A stretch of 64,000 bases of DNA from Vibrio sp. 10N.261.45.E2 (lineage in GTDB: Bacteria > Pseudomonadota > Gammaproteobacteria > Enterobacterales > Vibrionaceae), in contig NZ_MCZZ01000151.1 in NCBI RefSeq assembly GCF_002875705.1, forward strand, positions 18,583 to 82,582. The letters run 5' to 3'. The notes under the pieces were generated by a model. It was not told the origin of the DNA. It ran no database searches and saw only the letters and a list, made by a program, of their open reading frames with translations. Positions 25,036 through 33,704 of this stretch are shown here, piece after piece. Within the stretch, counting starts at the first letter, position 1. Each line of letters begins with the position of its first letter. A program made the position numbers and the translations under genes.

Positions 25036-25497
25036 ATGCCAAAGCGTAGTAAAGAAGATACAGAAATCACGATCCAGAAAATCATGGATGCCGTTGTAGA
25101 CCAATTACTAAGATTGGGTTACGACAAGATGTCATACACGACGTTGAGTCAACAAACGGGTGTTTCTCGTACAGGTATAAGTCATCACTTTCCAAAGAAA
25201 ACGGATTTTACTGCTGCTCTAGACGGTCGTATTTTCAAGATGTTCATGGAACACATTGACTTTGAAAATGGCCTTGATGCATTTTCAGCGAGCTGGGTTA
25301 AAGCACTTGAAGACGCTGAGTTCCTAGCAATCTTACGTTTACTTTTCCATCATATCGTTACTGCTGAGAGCGCACACGAGTTCGCTGCAAACGGTATTGA
25401 TCGTCTATACAAGCTGACCGAAACTCAGTTTGGCGATACTAGCGGTAAAGAACTAGAGTGGTTGATTGGTAAATCATTGATTCGAATGAGCCAATAA
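25036..25497 (+). CDS. luxT: TetR-family regulator, LuxT/SwrT type
   Basis: 153 residues, the length I recall for V. harveyi LuxT. The N-terminal HTH is clear: KIMDAVVDQLLRLGYDKMSYTTLSQQTGVSRTGISHHFPKKTDF. LuxT and SwrT link quorum sensing, swarming and metabolism in vibrios, partly through repression of the small RNA Qrr1. Position next to the hut locus also agrees with the V. cholerae chromosome II order as I recall it. GAAGAG precedes the ATG. It is a monocistronic gene with a terminator just downstream. Confidence 0.85.
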   Translation: MPKRSKEDTEITIQKIMDAVVDQLLRLGYDKMSYTTLSQQTGVSRTGISHHFPKKTDFTAALDGRIFKMFMEHIDFENGLDAFSASWVKALEDAEFLAILRLLFHHIVTAESAHEFAANGIDRLYKLTETQFGDTSGKELEWLIGKSLIRMSQ

Positions 25498-25513
25498 TCA
25501 GCACTCATTAAAG

Positions 25514-25538
25514 GAAGCTCCTGCGGGGGCTTTTTTTG
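25514..25538 (+). terminator. Terminator of luxT
   Basis: AAGCTCC pairs with GGGGCTT (with a G-T pair) and is followed by seven T residues. The 25539-25814 stretch beyond it holds nothing recognisable. Confidence 0.82.
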
Positions 25539-25814
25539 TGTCTGCAGTTTCACTTTTCTGCGTTTCTCTCACAATTTTCTCACCGATGTTGTTGTCTTTG
25601 TGTCGCATTGAATGATGTTAAGTGAAATTATTTCTTTTCTTTTTATACGCTTACGTTCACGCTTTGTTTTGCTATCCAATTTTAAACGTTAAGTCTCTCT
25701 AGCTGATAATGTTCATTTCTAGAGCCTCAAACGCTCAAGGTGAGACGTTTTGGTGTTTATTGCTTGGTTATCAATAAAACTGAATTTAAAGCGAGAGAGT
25801 GGCTGTGAGCCAAT

Positions 25815-25841
25815 AAAAAGCCTCGATAAAATCGAGGCTTA
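25815..25841 (-). terminator. Terminator of the hutBCD transcript
   Basis: AAGCCTCGAT and ATCGAGGCTT form a perfect stem; read on the minus strand it is followed by a T-rich run. It lies about 60 bp beyond the hutD stop codon. Confidence 0.85.
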
Positions 25842-25899
25842 TAGTGACTTAATTGTTATTAGAGGCGGGTGCTCAAAATGAGCAGGATCTAAATCGAGT

Positions 25900-26682
25900 T
25901 TATTGTGCCGGGTGTACTTGAGGAAAGCTCATGGTTGGGTGTTTTTCTACGATACTTTTGTAACCGTACACATCTTCAATCATCGAAGGTTTCAGTGCAT
26001 CCCAAGGGCTACCATCACAAACCAAGTTACCGCCTTTCAATACCACCAGTCGGTCGGAATATTGAGCAGCTAGGTTTAGGTCGTGTAAAACTACGATAAC
26101 GGCGGCGTTGTGGCTGTCGGCTAATTCTCTCGCAATTTTTAAGGTGTTGTGCTGGTGGGCGAGATCCAGGGCTGACGTCGGTTCATCGAGCATCAAAATA
26201 CACTGGTCACCAGAGTGGTGAAGCTGAGTTAACACTCGAGCTAAGTGAACACGCTGTTTTTCACCGCCAGATAGGGAAGGGTAGAGCCTTTCACTCAGGT
26301 GAGTGACATCAGCCACATCCATTTTTTGGCTAGCGATACTAGTGAGCTTTTTGTTTGATTCTTGCAGAGGAATACCACCAAGCTCAACAACTTCATGTGC
26401 CAGAAATGGGAAGGTTAACGTACTGTGTTGAGGAAGCATCGCCAAGTGTTTCGCCAGCTTCTGCGAAGGCCACTTGTCTTTGGTGTGCCCAAAATACTGG
26501 ATATCACCCTTGCTCGATATCTCCTGACATAAGGCTTTTAGCAGTGTACTTTTTCCTGCGCCGTTTGGCCCAAGCAGTGTGGTTACCTTTCCTGCTTCAA
26601 TCTCAATAGAAACGCCATCTAATATCACTTTACTGCCGAACTTCACTTCGATGTCGGTCGCTTTTAAAGCTGAAGGAAACAT
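25900..26682 (-). CDS. hutD: Heme ABC transporter ATP-binding protein
   Basis: 260 residues. Walker A GPNGAGKST (38-46), Q-loop in AMLPQHSTL, signature LSGGEKQRVHLARVL, Walker B ILMLDEPTSALD and the switch histidine in VVLHDLNLA are all intact. It powers heme import across the inner membrane with HutC. Its start codon overlaps the hutC stop codon by one base, so the two are translationally coupled. Confidence 0.95.
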   Translation of the reverse strand: MFPSALKATDIEVKFGSKVILDGVSIEIEAGKVTTLLGPNGAGKSTLLKALCQEISSKGDIQYFGHTKDKWPSQKLAKHLAMLPQHSTLTFPFLAHEVVELGGIPLQESNKKLTSIASQKMDVADVTHLSERLYPSLSGGEKQRVHLARVLTQLHHSGDQCILMLDEPTSALDLAHQHNTLKIARELADSHNAAVIVVLHDLNLAAQYSDRLVVLKGGNLVCDGSPWDALKPSMIEDVYGYKSIVEKHPTMSFPQVHPAQ

Positions 26683-27719
26683 TAAAGGATTCTCCCTTTC
26701 TGTTGAAATAGTAGATACAAAAAGAATGGAGCGCCGATGATTGCGGTGACAATACCTACTGGCAACTCAGCTGGTGCCAGTGCCACGCGTGAGAACATGT
26801 CTGCAGCCGTTAGTAGTAATGCTCCTAGAACCGCTGACAGGGGAAGTAGCACTCGATGATCTGGGCCCGCTAACATGCGACCTAAATGAGGGATAACAAG
26901 TCCGATAAAGCCAATCATGCCTGACAGGCTCACTGTGATACCAACGCCTGCAGCCGTTAGCAGAATCAACTTTCGTTTTAACTTTTGTACTGGAATTCCA
27001 AGGTGTTGCGCTTCTGATTCACCCAGCAATAGGGCATTCAAAGACATCGCTTGGCGATAAAACACGACAAATAGACCAACGAGCGTAACCGCAGCAAGCA
27101 AAATACCCGACCACTTTGCGCCTGCCAGTGAACCCATCGACCATAGTGAAAGGTCACGCAGCATTTGGTCATCAGCAATGAAGTTTAAGAAGCCAATACC
27201 TGCGCCTGATAGTGCACTGATTGCCACACCTGCAAGCAACATGATGGTTACTGAAGTGCCGAATTTGCCAGTACCCAGTTTGTAAACCAGCAGCGTGGTT
27301 AAGGCGCCGCCCAAAAAGGCAAACACAGGAACTGCAGCAAAGTTCATGAAAGCAGGGTATTGAAGCGAAAGCTCCGAGAAAAGTACGATGGCCAACGCTG
27401 CACCTAATGCAGCGCCAGCTGAAACACCAATGATCCCAGGCTCAGCAAGCGGGTTTCTAAATAAACCCTGCATCACAGCACCACATAGCGCGAGGATTGC
27501 ACCGATTAGCATGCACAAGATAGTTCTAGGCAAGCGAATTTCTTGAATCACCAAGTTGATGTGAGGTGCTAAGTCATTGTTTGGTTGGAGTAAGCTCGCT
27601 GCGCTGTCAGCCAAGCTGATGTTCATTGGCCCAACGGTGATTGAAAATAGTGCGACGAAGACTAGGGTAGCACCTAAGCCTAACATCGACGTTTTCAGAG
27701 GTACGGATCTTAACAACAT
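26682..27719 (-). CDS. hutC: Heme ABC transporter permease (FecCD/BtuC family)
   Basis: 345 residues from the ATG at 27719, preceded by GAGG at good spacing; an in-frame TTG 12 bases upstream is less likely. About ten membrane helices of the BtuC type are visible, with the family segments IRLPRTILCMLIGAILALCGAVMQGLFRNPLAEPGIIGVSAGAALGA and the later GMIGFIGLVIPHLGRMLAGPDHR. It forms the translocation channel with HutD. Confidence 0.95.
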   Translation of the reverse strand: MLLRSVPLKTSMLGLGATLVFVALFSITVGPMNISLADSAASLLQPNNDLAPHINLVIQEIRLPRTILCMLIGAILALCGAVMQGLFRNPLAEPGIIGVSAGAALGAALAIVLFSELSLQYPAFMNFAAVPVFAFLGGALTTLLVYKLGTGKFGTSVTIMLLAGVAISALSGAGIGFLNFIADDQMLRDLSLWSMGSLAGAKWSGILLAAVTLVGLFVVFYRQAMSLNALLLGESEAQHLGIPVQKLKRKLILLTAAGVGITVSLSGMIGFIGLVIPHLGRMLAGPDHRVLLPLSAVLGALLLTAADMFSRVALAPAELPVGIVTAIIGAPFFLYLLFQQKGRIL

Positions 27720-27825
27720 AAAGGGCCTCAATGTCCATAACTAGATTCAGTTTACATCACCAACACTATGAGAACTGGTTGGTGATATGAACTGTGTTAA
27801 CAATAGTTGGAATAGGATGGTTGCG

Positions 27826-28716
27826 TTATAGCGGATAGATAAGTGCGTTTAATCGTTTCGCTTCTGAAAGGCTTTCCAGACCAAGTCCGCCCACTAAAGC
27901 GCTGCCATTAACCGTGATGATTTGCTTGTTCATACCTGCAGGCGTTGCCGCTAGCATAGGTAGTGATTTCAGGATGGCATCTGCACCGCCCATTTTTTGA
28001 TAACTACGGCCGCTTACTAAAATGACATCAGGTTGCATCTCAACGAGTGATTCCATTGAAAGTGGCTTGTAAGACGTTAGGCTCTGAGCAGCAGGGTTGA
28101 TACCGCCAGCTAATTCGATGATTGCGTTTGGTGATGTTTCACCGCCAGCAACGTTCGCAGGACGACCTTCATGCAGCAATAAGAAAAGCACCTTCTTTGC
28201 TTCGTTGCTTGGTACTTGGTTCGCTTTCAGTGCAGCAATCTTCTGATTTACTTCAGCTTTAACTTGCTGTGACTGTGCTTCGGTATGGGTAATCTTGGCG
28301 ATTTGGTCGATACGCTTTAATAACCCTTCAACGTTTGCTTCGGTGTTGACGATTTCTACATCGACCCCTGCCGATTTCAATTGAGAGATCGCGTTGTCTG
28401 GTCCCATTTCATCTGAGCCAATCAAAGTGGTTGGTTCTAGGGCAAGTAAGCCTTCCGCAGACAGGTTTCGGTGATAGCCAATTTTTGGCAGGTTTTCTGC
28501 TTGAGGAAAGTGGCTGGTTACATCTATCGCGACTAACTGCTCTTCAGCACCCAATGCCAAAACCAACTCAGTAACCGCACTGCCTGCACTGATGATTCGA
28601 GGTTGTTCAGTGTTGTTGGCCATTGCGGTTGGTGCGCTAAGTGCTAAGCTCATTGCGGCCACTGAAAGAAGGTGTGTCTTGATCTTTAATGTATTGAGCA
28701 CGTTTAAGTTGTTCAT
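27826..28716 (-). CDS. hutB: Periplasmic heme-binding protein
   Basis: 296 residues with a signal peptide ending in APTAMA near residue 33. The mature part is a class III binding protein: PRIISAGSAVTELVLALGAEEQLVAIDVTSHFP, then LEPTTLIGSDEMGP and LVEMQPDVILVSGRSYQKMGG. It carries heme from the TonB-dependent receptor to HutCD. A 157-bp gap separates it from exbD, and 106 bp from hutC. A separate promoter in the first gap is possible but not evident. Confidence 0.93.
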   Translation of the reverse strand: MNNLNVLNTLKIKTHLLSVAAMSLALSAPTAMANNTEQPRIISAGSAVTELVLALGAEEQLVAIDVTSHFPQAENLPKIGYHRNLSAEGLLALEPTTLIGSDEMGPDNAISQLKSAGVDVEIVNTEANVEGLLKRIDQIAKITHTEAQSQQVKAEVNQKIAALKANQVPSNEAKKVLFLLLHEGRPANVAGGETSPNAIIELAGGINPAAQSLTSYKPLSMESLVEMQPDVILVSGRSYQKMGGADAILKSLPMLAATPAGMNKQIITVNGSALVGGLGLESLSEAKRLNALIYPL

Positions 28717-28873
28717 AATATTTATCTTTATACTTTCTTGTGATGGAGAGTAATTGCGAAGATACCCAGTGAGAAGTCCGTTCGCATTGTGAGTTCGAAT
28801 CTATAGAGAGGTTTAGCTGTGGCTATTTGGTCTTAGTAGCTAGAGCCTAACCTCGTGAAAATAGAGAGTTGTT

Positions 28874-29287
28874 CTAGCCATCGTCAGTGAGCAATTGAGT
28901 CGCTGGTATTCCGTTCTCTTGAAGGAATGAAAGCAACTTCACTAGGTTCTCCACGTTGGCAGCTTTATCTGCGCCAATGATGATCGGCTTTTTATCCGCA
29001 GAACCTGTCTCTTCTAACAAGGCTATCTTGAAATTTTCCCAGTCGATGTACTCTTGGCCGTTAATCGCCCAGTAGGGTTCGTGGTCTAAAATATTGACGT
29101 TAATCGAATCTTTGTGGACCTCAGAAACGTTTTTGACATCCGAGCTTGGCAGCTCAACTTCTAGCGATTCCAGCTTTACCGATGCAGTAAGCAATAGGAA
29201 AACCATCACGATAAAAATGATGTCGAGTAGCGGTGTTAAGTCTGGTGCTAAACTCTGTGTGTTTGATGAGTGGGGCGTTTTAATCAT
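28874..29287 (-). CDS. exbD: ExbD energy-transduction protein
   Basis: 137 residues with one N-terminal membrane helix (LDIIFIVMVFLLLTASVKL) preceded by the conserved Asp in APDLTPLLDIIF, the proton-conducting residue in ExbD. The periplasmic domain follows. The start codon overlaps the exbB stop codon by four bases. Works with ExbB and TonB to energise outer-membrane heme receptors. Confidence 0.94.
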   Translation of the reverse strand: MIKTPHSSNTQSLAPDLTPLLDIIFIVMVFLLLTASVKLESLEVELPSSDVKNVSEVHKDSINVNILDHEPYWAINGQEYIDWENFKIALLEETGSADKKPIIIGADKAANVENLVKLLSFLQENGIPATQLLTDDG

Positions 29288-29985
29288 GCTTGGCTCACAT
29301 CACCGATAGAGGCTTTGTTGACAGGCTTACCTTGAGTATCGTCAGATTGATTGGTTTGAATCGACATACCTTCTAACCACACATTCACATAGTTCAGAGT
29401 ATGTTCTAGTTGAGCAAGCACTCGGTCAGCCCATAACCCAAGAAGCTGTGTACCAGAGATTGCAGGAAGCGCAATCATCAAACCCGCAGCTGTGGTTCGC
29501 ATTGCTAATCCAAGACCGTCAGCCAAATCATTAGGCGTGATGCTGCCTGTTGTCGCGGCAACGCCTTTAAACATCTCAATAAGGCCAAGTACCGTACCAA
29601 GCAGTCCAATTAATGGGCTGATAACGCCGATTAAACCAAGCAGCCTTAGACCAGCGTGCAGTTGGTGGCGTTTTTCTTGTAGCCAGATCCCCGCTGCATC
29701 TTCACGTAAGCCTTTAGAGAAAGAGTGGTGAGCAAGCAACATCGATACGCCCTTGTACAGGAGCGGTCGTTTACCTGAAATCGACTGAGCGAGTGCTTCA
29801 ATCTCTTTGCTGTTGGTTGGTGAGATCTGATTGAGCTCACGACGAATGGCACGTTTGCCAACGCCAATGCTTAACATAACTTGGAAGACACGTTCTGTGA
29901 TTATCATTGCTGTTAATGCAGAGCAGATAAGAAGAGGCCAAGTCATTAAGCCCAGTTGATCTTGTAAGTAACTGATTTGTTGCAT
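29284..29985 (-). CDS. exbB: ExbB energy-transduction protein
   Basis: 233 residues of the MotA/TolQ/ExbB family: GLRLLGLIGVISPLIGLLGTVLGLIEMFKGVA is the family core, followed by ITPNDLADGLGLAMRTTAAGLMIALPAISG. Three membrane segments are seen. Starts two bases after the tonB stop codon and overlaps exbD, giving a tight tonB-exbB-exbD operon. Confidence 0.95.
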   Translation of the reverse strand: MQQISYLQDQLGLMTWPLLICSALTAMIITERVFQVMLSIGVGKRAIRRELNQISPTNSKEIEALAQSISGKRPLLYKGVSMLLAHHSFSKGLREDAAGIWLQEKRHQLHAGLRLLGLIGVISPLIGLLGTVLGLIEMFKGVAATTGSITPNDLADGLGLAMRTTAAGLMIALPAISGTQLLGLWADRVLAQLEHTLNYVNVWLEGMSIQTNQSDDTQGKPVNKASIGDVSQA

Positions 29986-29987
29986 GA

Positions 29988-30791
29988 TTAATCCAACCTA
30001 AAACGAACAGGTATTTGTACTCGGTGAGCAATCGCTCGACCATTGACAGTATGAGGTGAGAATTTCCATTGTTTAATGGCGTCTAAAGCGGCGTTATCGA
30101 GCATTAGTGCGCCTGATGAATTTACTAATGCTTGTTTAATTTGTTTGCCTTCTGCGTCTAACCAGATCTCATAAGTTGCGACACCTTCAACGCCACGACG
30201 TCTGGCTTGGCGAGGGTAGTTCGGTGGAGTCGGGCGAGAAGAAAACGAAGGCTTAGTGATTAGCACCGGCTCTTGGTTTGATACGCCTTGGTTCACTTCT
30301 TGAGGTTGATTGGCAGACTCGTCCATATTCTTATCGACTTTCTTGTCGGCCAGCTTCTCTGGTTGCGGTGCTGGTTCTGGGCGTTCTTTCTTCACGACCT
30401 TTTTCTTAGTTACCGGTTTTTTTTGAACCGACTTCTTTTCGACTTTCTTTTCAACAACCTTTTTCTCTACTTTCTTAGGTTGAGGCTTATTGGTGATCGC
30501 TTTTTTCTTTGGTGTCGGTTTGGCTTGCTTTGGCTCAACGGCCTTCGGTTCCACAGGTTTAGGTTCGGCTTGTGAAACCGTTTCCTCAATTGGTTTGGGT
30601 TCAACGGGTTCTGTAACCGTTTTTTGCTGAGCTTGAGAAGGAGCACTTTTAGGCGTGAAGTTGATCGATACCGTGTTCGATTGGCTACCAGCAGGCATCG
30701 CAAATACTTTGGATTCTTGAGCGACAAACAATAGCGCCGCATGAATCACCAAAGATGCACCGCCTGCAATAACATATCTAGGAACGTTCAC
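29988..30791 (-). CDS. tonB: TonB energy transducer
   Basis: 267 residues from the GTG at 30791, which has AAAGGA six bases upstream and gives the N-terminus MNVPRYVIAGG; an in-frame TTG two codons earlier is closer to that site. One N-terminal membrane anchor, a long Pro/Lys/Glu-rich spacer (about residues 50-170) with many KP, EPK and KKV runs, and a C-terminal TonB domain (PNYPRQARRRGVEGVATYEIWLDAEGK and AIKQWKFSPHTVNG). The spacer reaches across the periplasm. First gene of the tonB-exbBD-hutBCD unit. Confidence 0.95.
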   Translation of the reverse strand: MNVPRYVIAGGASLVIHAALLFVAQESKVFAMPAGSQSNTVSINFTPKSAPSQAQQKTVTEPVEPKPIEETVSQAEPKPVEPKAVEPKQAKPTPKKKAITNKPQPKKVEKKVVEKKVEKKSVQKKPVTKKKVVKKERPEPAPQPEKLADKKVDKNMDESANQPQEVNQGVSNQEPVLITKPSFSSRPTPPNYPRQARRRGVEGVATYEIWLDAEGKQIKQALVNSSGALMLDNAALDAIKQWKFSPHTVNGRAIAHRVQIPVRFRLD

Positions 30792-30850
30792 AATCAATCC
30801 TTTACCAAATCAAAATTCTGTATCAGATTATTGCTTAGAATCTAAATAAG

Positions 30851-30876
30851 ATCAATTATCAATTGCATTATCATTT
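30851..30876. promoter_or_regulatory. Candidate Fur box between tonB and hutW
   Basis: ATCAATTATCAATTGCATTATCATTT contains overlapping TGATAAT-type half sites on the minus strand, as expected for Fur operators. Its position between the divergent tonB and hutW genes would let iron repress both halves of the heme locus. Confidence 0.65.
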
Positions 30877-30952
30877 GGCTCTATTTATGATTCTCTCAGT
30901 TTTTAGCGAATAGTCTTCCAGACTTTGCTATGTAAGTGTTTAGAGAGATTAT

Positions 30953-32362
30953 ATGAGTCTTAATATTTATAAATTTGACGAATCAATCTTGGGTGTTTCT
31001 AGCCCAGACCCGCTTCGTTTTGCGTTTGCGAAAAAGCATTCAGCACATGCCGGAGGAAGTTCAATTCCGGTCGACCCGAGCAAGAAGTTGGAGCTTTTTG
31101 ATGAACTGATGCTAAGCGAAGGGAAGAAACAGGATAAGCGTTGCCTGTATATCCACATTCCTTTCTGCCGTGTGCGCTGTACCTTCTGTAACTTCTTCCA
31201 AAATGCCGCAAGCCGCAAATTAGTGGATGAGTACTTCGATGCTCTGATGGTTGAGTTGAAGCAAAAAGCCAAAACGCCTTGGGCTCAGTCTGGATTATTT
31301 CACGCCGTCTACATTGGTGGTGGAACACCTACCGATCTATCGCCTCAACAGGTAGAGCAACTAGGTAAGGCTATTCGCCAATATTTCCCTTTAGCAAACG
31401 ATGTGGAAATGACTTTAGAAGGGCGCATCAATCGCTTTGGCGATGAGATGTTTGATCGTGCGCTTGAAGGTGGTTTCAACCGTTTCTCTTTTGGTATTCA
31501 AAGCTTCAATACTCAAGTTCGACGCAGTGCTAAGCGCCTAGATGACCGAGAGGTTGTATTGGAGCGTATCAGTTCACTAAGCCGCACCGAGCAAGCGCCT
31601 ATCGTTCTCGATTTGCTATATGGATTACCGCACCAGTCTATGGAAGTGTTCCAACAAGATTTAGAAGACTACATGTCTACTGGCGCACACGGCATTGACC
31701 TTTACCAACTGATTGTTGCAGGCAATGCACCTATGCTTAATCTTGTGGAGAAAGGAAAAATCCCACCACCGGCCAATACGCCTGATAAGGCGAGCATGTA
31801 CTTGGCGGGTGTTGAGTTCATGGCTAAGCACAAGGTTAAACAGCTGAGCGTGAATCACTGGACTCGCGATAACCGCGAACGCAGCATTTACAACAGCTTA
31901 GCGAAAACTTATGCCGAAGTGCTTCCAATTGGTTGTGGTGCTGGTGGCAACATTGGCGGCCATGGTGTGATGCAACATCGAACTTTAGACAGCTACATGG
32001 AGTCTATAAAACAAGGTCAGTTGCCGATTGCCATGATGACGAAGCAAAGCTCATTAGAGCCGATCTTCTCAACATTAAAGGCAGGCTTTGATTCTGGTGT
32101 TGTTAGAAGAAGCACGTTACCGAGCTTTATGGGACAAGACACGTTCGATTACTTGAAACCTCTGTTCTCACATTGGGAAAACAATGGCTTGGTTGAGCTT
32201 TCAGAAGATTATCTGAGCCTGACTATTGCTGGTAGCTTCTGGGCAGTAAGCCTCGCTCAGAGTGTGATTCAAGTGCTTAACGCTGAATACCAAGCAATGC
32301 ACCCAGCGCCGAAAGCATCAGGTTCGGGCGTTCACCCGCATGCAAGCTTGAAGCACGCTTAA
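30953..32362 (+). CDS. hutW: HutW, HemN-like radical SAM protein for heme use
   Basis: 469 residues. The radical SAM cluster C-x3-C-x2-C is at Cys72, Cys76 and Cys79 in YIHIPFCRVRCTFC, followed by YIGGGTPTDL and RFSFGIQSFNTQVRR. It resembles HemN/ChuW; ChuW opens heme anaerobically to anaerobilin. The gene heads hutW-hutX-hutZ, divergent from tonB. Confidence 0.95.
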   Translation: MSLNIYKFDESILGVSSPDPLRFAFAKKHSAHAGGSSIPVDPSKKLELFDELMLSEGKKQDKRCLYIHIPFCRVRCTFCNFFQNAASRKLVDEYFDALMVELKQKAKTPWAQSGLFHAVYIGGGTPTDLSPQQVEQLGKAIRQYFPLANDVEMTLEGRINRFGDEMFDRALEGGFNRFSFGIQSFNTQVRRSAKRLDDREVVLERISSLSRTEQAPIVLDLLYGLPHQSMEVFQQDLEDYMSTGAHGIDLYQLIVAGNAPMLNLVEKGKIPPPANTPDKASMYLAGVEFMAKHKVKQLSVNHWTRDNRERSIYNSLAKTYAEVLPIGCGAGGNIGGHGVMQHRTLDSYMESIKQGQLPIAMMTKQSSLEPIFSTLKAGFDSGVVRRSTLPSFMGQDTFDYLKPLFSHWENNGLVELSEDYLSLTIAGSFWAVSLAQSVIQVLNAEYQAMHPAPKASGSGVHPHASLKHA

Positions 32363-32419
32363 TATCGAATTTTAAATTTAAAACTTACGTAAATTACTCG
32401 TTTATACGGAATATATTCA

Positions 32420-32941
32420 ATGACAGATACAACATTAGAAATGACAGAAACTCTAGAACAACGCGTCGCTCGTATTCTAGAAGAAGAGCCAAAACTACTG
32501 CCGACAGCAATTGCTGAGAAGCTAGGTGTTTCAGAGGTTGAAGTAGTTGCTGCCTTTCCAAACGACATGGCGGTAATGCTAGATGGCAGTCGTGCTCAAG
32601 AAATTCTAGAAGGCTTAGTGGGTTGGGGCCCTGTGACCACAATCGTGCATTCATTCGGTTCTATCTTTGAAGTAAAAGCGCCGTTCCCGAAAGGTAAAGT
32701 AGCGCGCGGTTACTACAACCTGATGGGCAAAGAGGGCGAGCTTCATGGCCACCTAAAGCTTGATAACGTTAAACATATCGGTTTGGTGAGCAAAGCGTTC
32801 ATGGGGCGTGAAAGTCATTACTTCGGTTTCTTCAGCGAAACGGGTGAGAACATTTTCAAGATTTACCTAGGGCGCAATGAAAAGCGTGAGCTTATTGCCG
32901 ACCAAGTAGAACGCTTCAAAGCGCTAAAAGAACAAGCTTAA
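32420..32941 (+). CDS. hutX: HutX, intracellular heme-carrier protein
   Basis: 173 residues of the HutX/HuvX/ChuX family. The N-terminal helical part (EQRVARILEEEPKLLPTAIAEKLGVSEVEVVAAFP) precedes the heme-binding beta core with TTIVHSFGSIFEVKAPFPKGKVARGYYNLMG. It binds heme and hands it to HutZ. Starts 58 bp after hutW. Confidence 0.94.
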   Translation: MTDTTLEMTETLEQRVARILEEEPKLLPTAIAEKLGVSEVEVVAAFPNDMAVMLDGSRAQEILEGLVGWGPVTTIVHSFGSIFEVKAPFPKGKVARGYYNLMGKEGELHGHLKLDNVKHIGLVSKAFMGRESHYFGFFSETGENIFKIYLGRNEKRELIADQVERFKALKEQA

Positions 32942-32975
32942 ACAGAATCAGCTGTAATAGTTAATAAGACATCAA

Positions 32976-33021
32976 TGCTCGAGGATCGTTTAGTTCGCTA
33001 ATGATCGCTCAACCTCGAGCA
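32976..33021 (+). other. Hairpin between hutX and hutZ
   Basis: TGCTCGAGG (32976-32984) and CCTCGAGCA (33013-33021) form a 9-bp perfect stem. No T-tract follows, so it probably protects the hutWX transcript or tunes expression rather than ending transcription. Confidence 0.6.
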
Positions 33022-33060
33022 AAAATAATAAATCAGAGAAAGTGAATAAAGGAATTACCC

Positions 33061-33591
33061 ATGGAACAGCAAGTAAAACAAGAACGTCTACAAGGTCGCC
33101 TAGGTCCAGAAATTAAAGAGTTTCGCCAAGAGCGCCGTACCCTTCAACTTGCAACGGTTGATGAAGAAGGTCGCCCGAACGTAAGTTACGCACCTTTCGT
33201 TCAGAACCAAGAAGGTTACTTTGTTTTAATTTCTGATATTGCTCGTCATGCTCGTAACTTGAAAGCGAACCCTCAAGTCTCTTTGATGATGATTGAAGAC
33301 GAAGAGAGCTCGAAGCAGCTTTACGCACGTAAGCGTTTAACGTTTGATGCTCAAGCAAGTGTTGTGGAGCGTGAAACGGAACTTTGGACTCAAGTGATCG
33401 GCCAGATGCAAGAGCGTTTTGGTGAAATCATTGATGGTTTGAGCCAACTTCAAGACTTCTCTCTATTCAACCTTAAAGCAGAGAACGGCCTATTCGTTAA
33501 AGGCTTCGGTCAGGCATACCAAGTGTCAGGCGACGATCTGGTGGACTTCGTTCACCTACAAGAAGGCCACAAAAAAGTATCTAACGAGTAA
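33061..33591 (+). CDS. hutZ: HutZ, heme-degrading enzyme
   Basis: 176 residues with the flavin-reductase-like split barrel: FRQERRTLQLATVDEEGRPNVSYAPFVQ and ISDIARHARNLKANPQVSLMMIED. The C-terminal EGH motif places a histidine at position 170, which is the heme-ligand position I recall for V. cholerae HutZ. It cleaves heme with ascorbate to biliverdin and iron. Terminator follows. Confidence 0.95.
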   Translation: MEQQVKQERLQGRLGPEIKEFRQERRTLQLATVDEEGRPNVSYAPFVQNQEGYFVLISDIARHARNLKANPQVSLMMIEDEESSKQLYARKRLTFDAQASVVERETELWTQVIGQMQERFGEIIDGLSQLQDFSLFNLKAENGLFVKGFGQAYQVSGDDLVDFVHLQEGHKKVSNE

Positions 33592-33611
33592 TCTCGTTTA
33601 ACCGATTTCTT

Positions 33612-33641
33612 CAGGAGCCCTCCAATGTGAGGGCTTTTTTG
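33612..33641 (+). terminator. Terminator of the hutWXZ transcript
   Basis: AGCCCTC (33616-33622) pairs with GAGGGCT (33629-33635), followed by TTTTT. Confidence 0.85.
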
Positions 33642-33704
33642 TGTCTAAATCAAAGAGTTTGGTATATTGGCGTTTGATGACTATTTATGTGTAAGGATCG
33701 GTAC

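Noticed and set aside
30288..30575. Open frame rich in Leu/Phe/Arg opposite tonB
   Set aside because: It is the complement of the Lys/Pro repeats in the TonB spacer; no start signals or domain.
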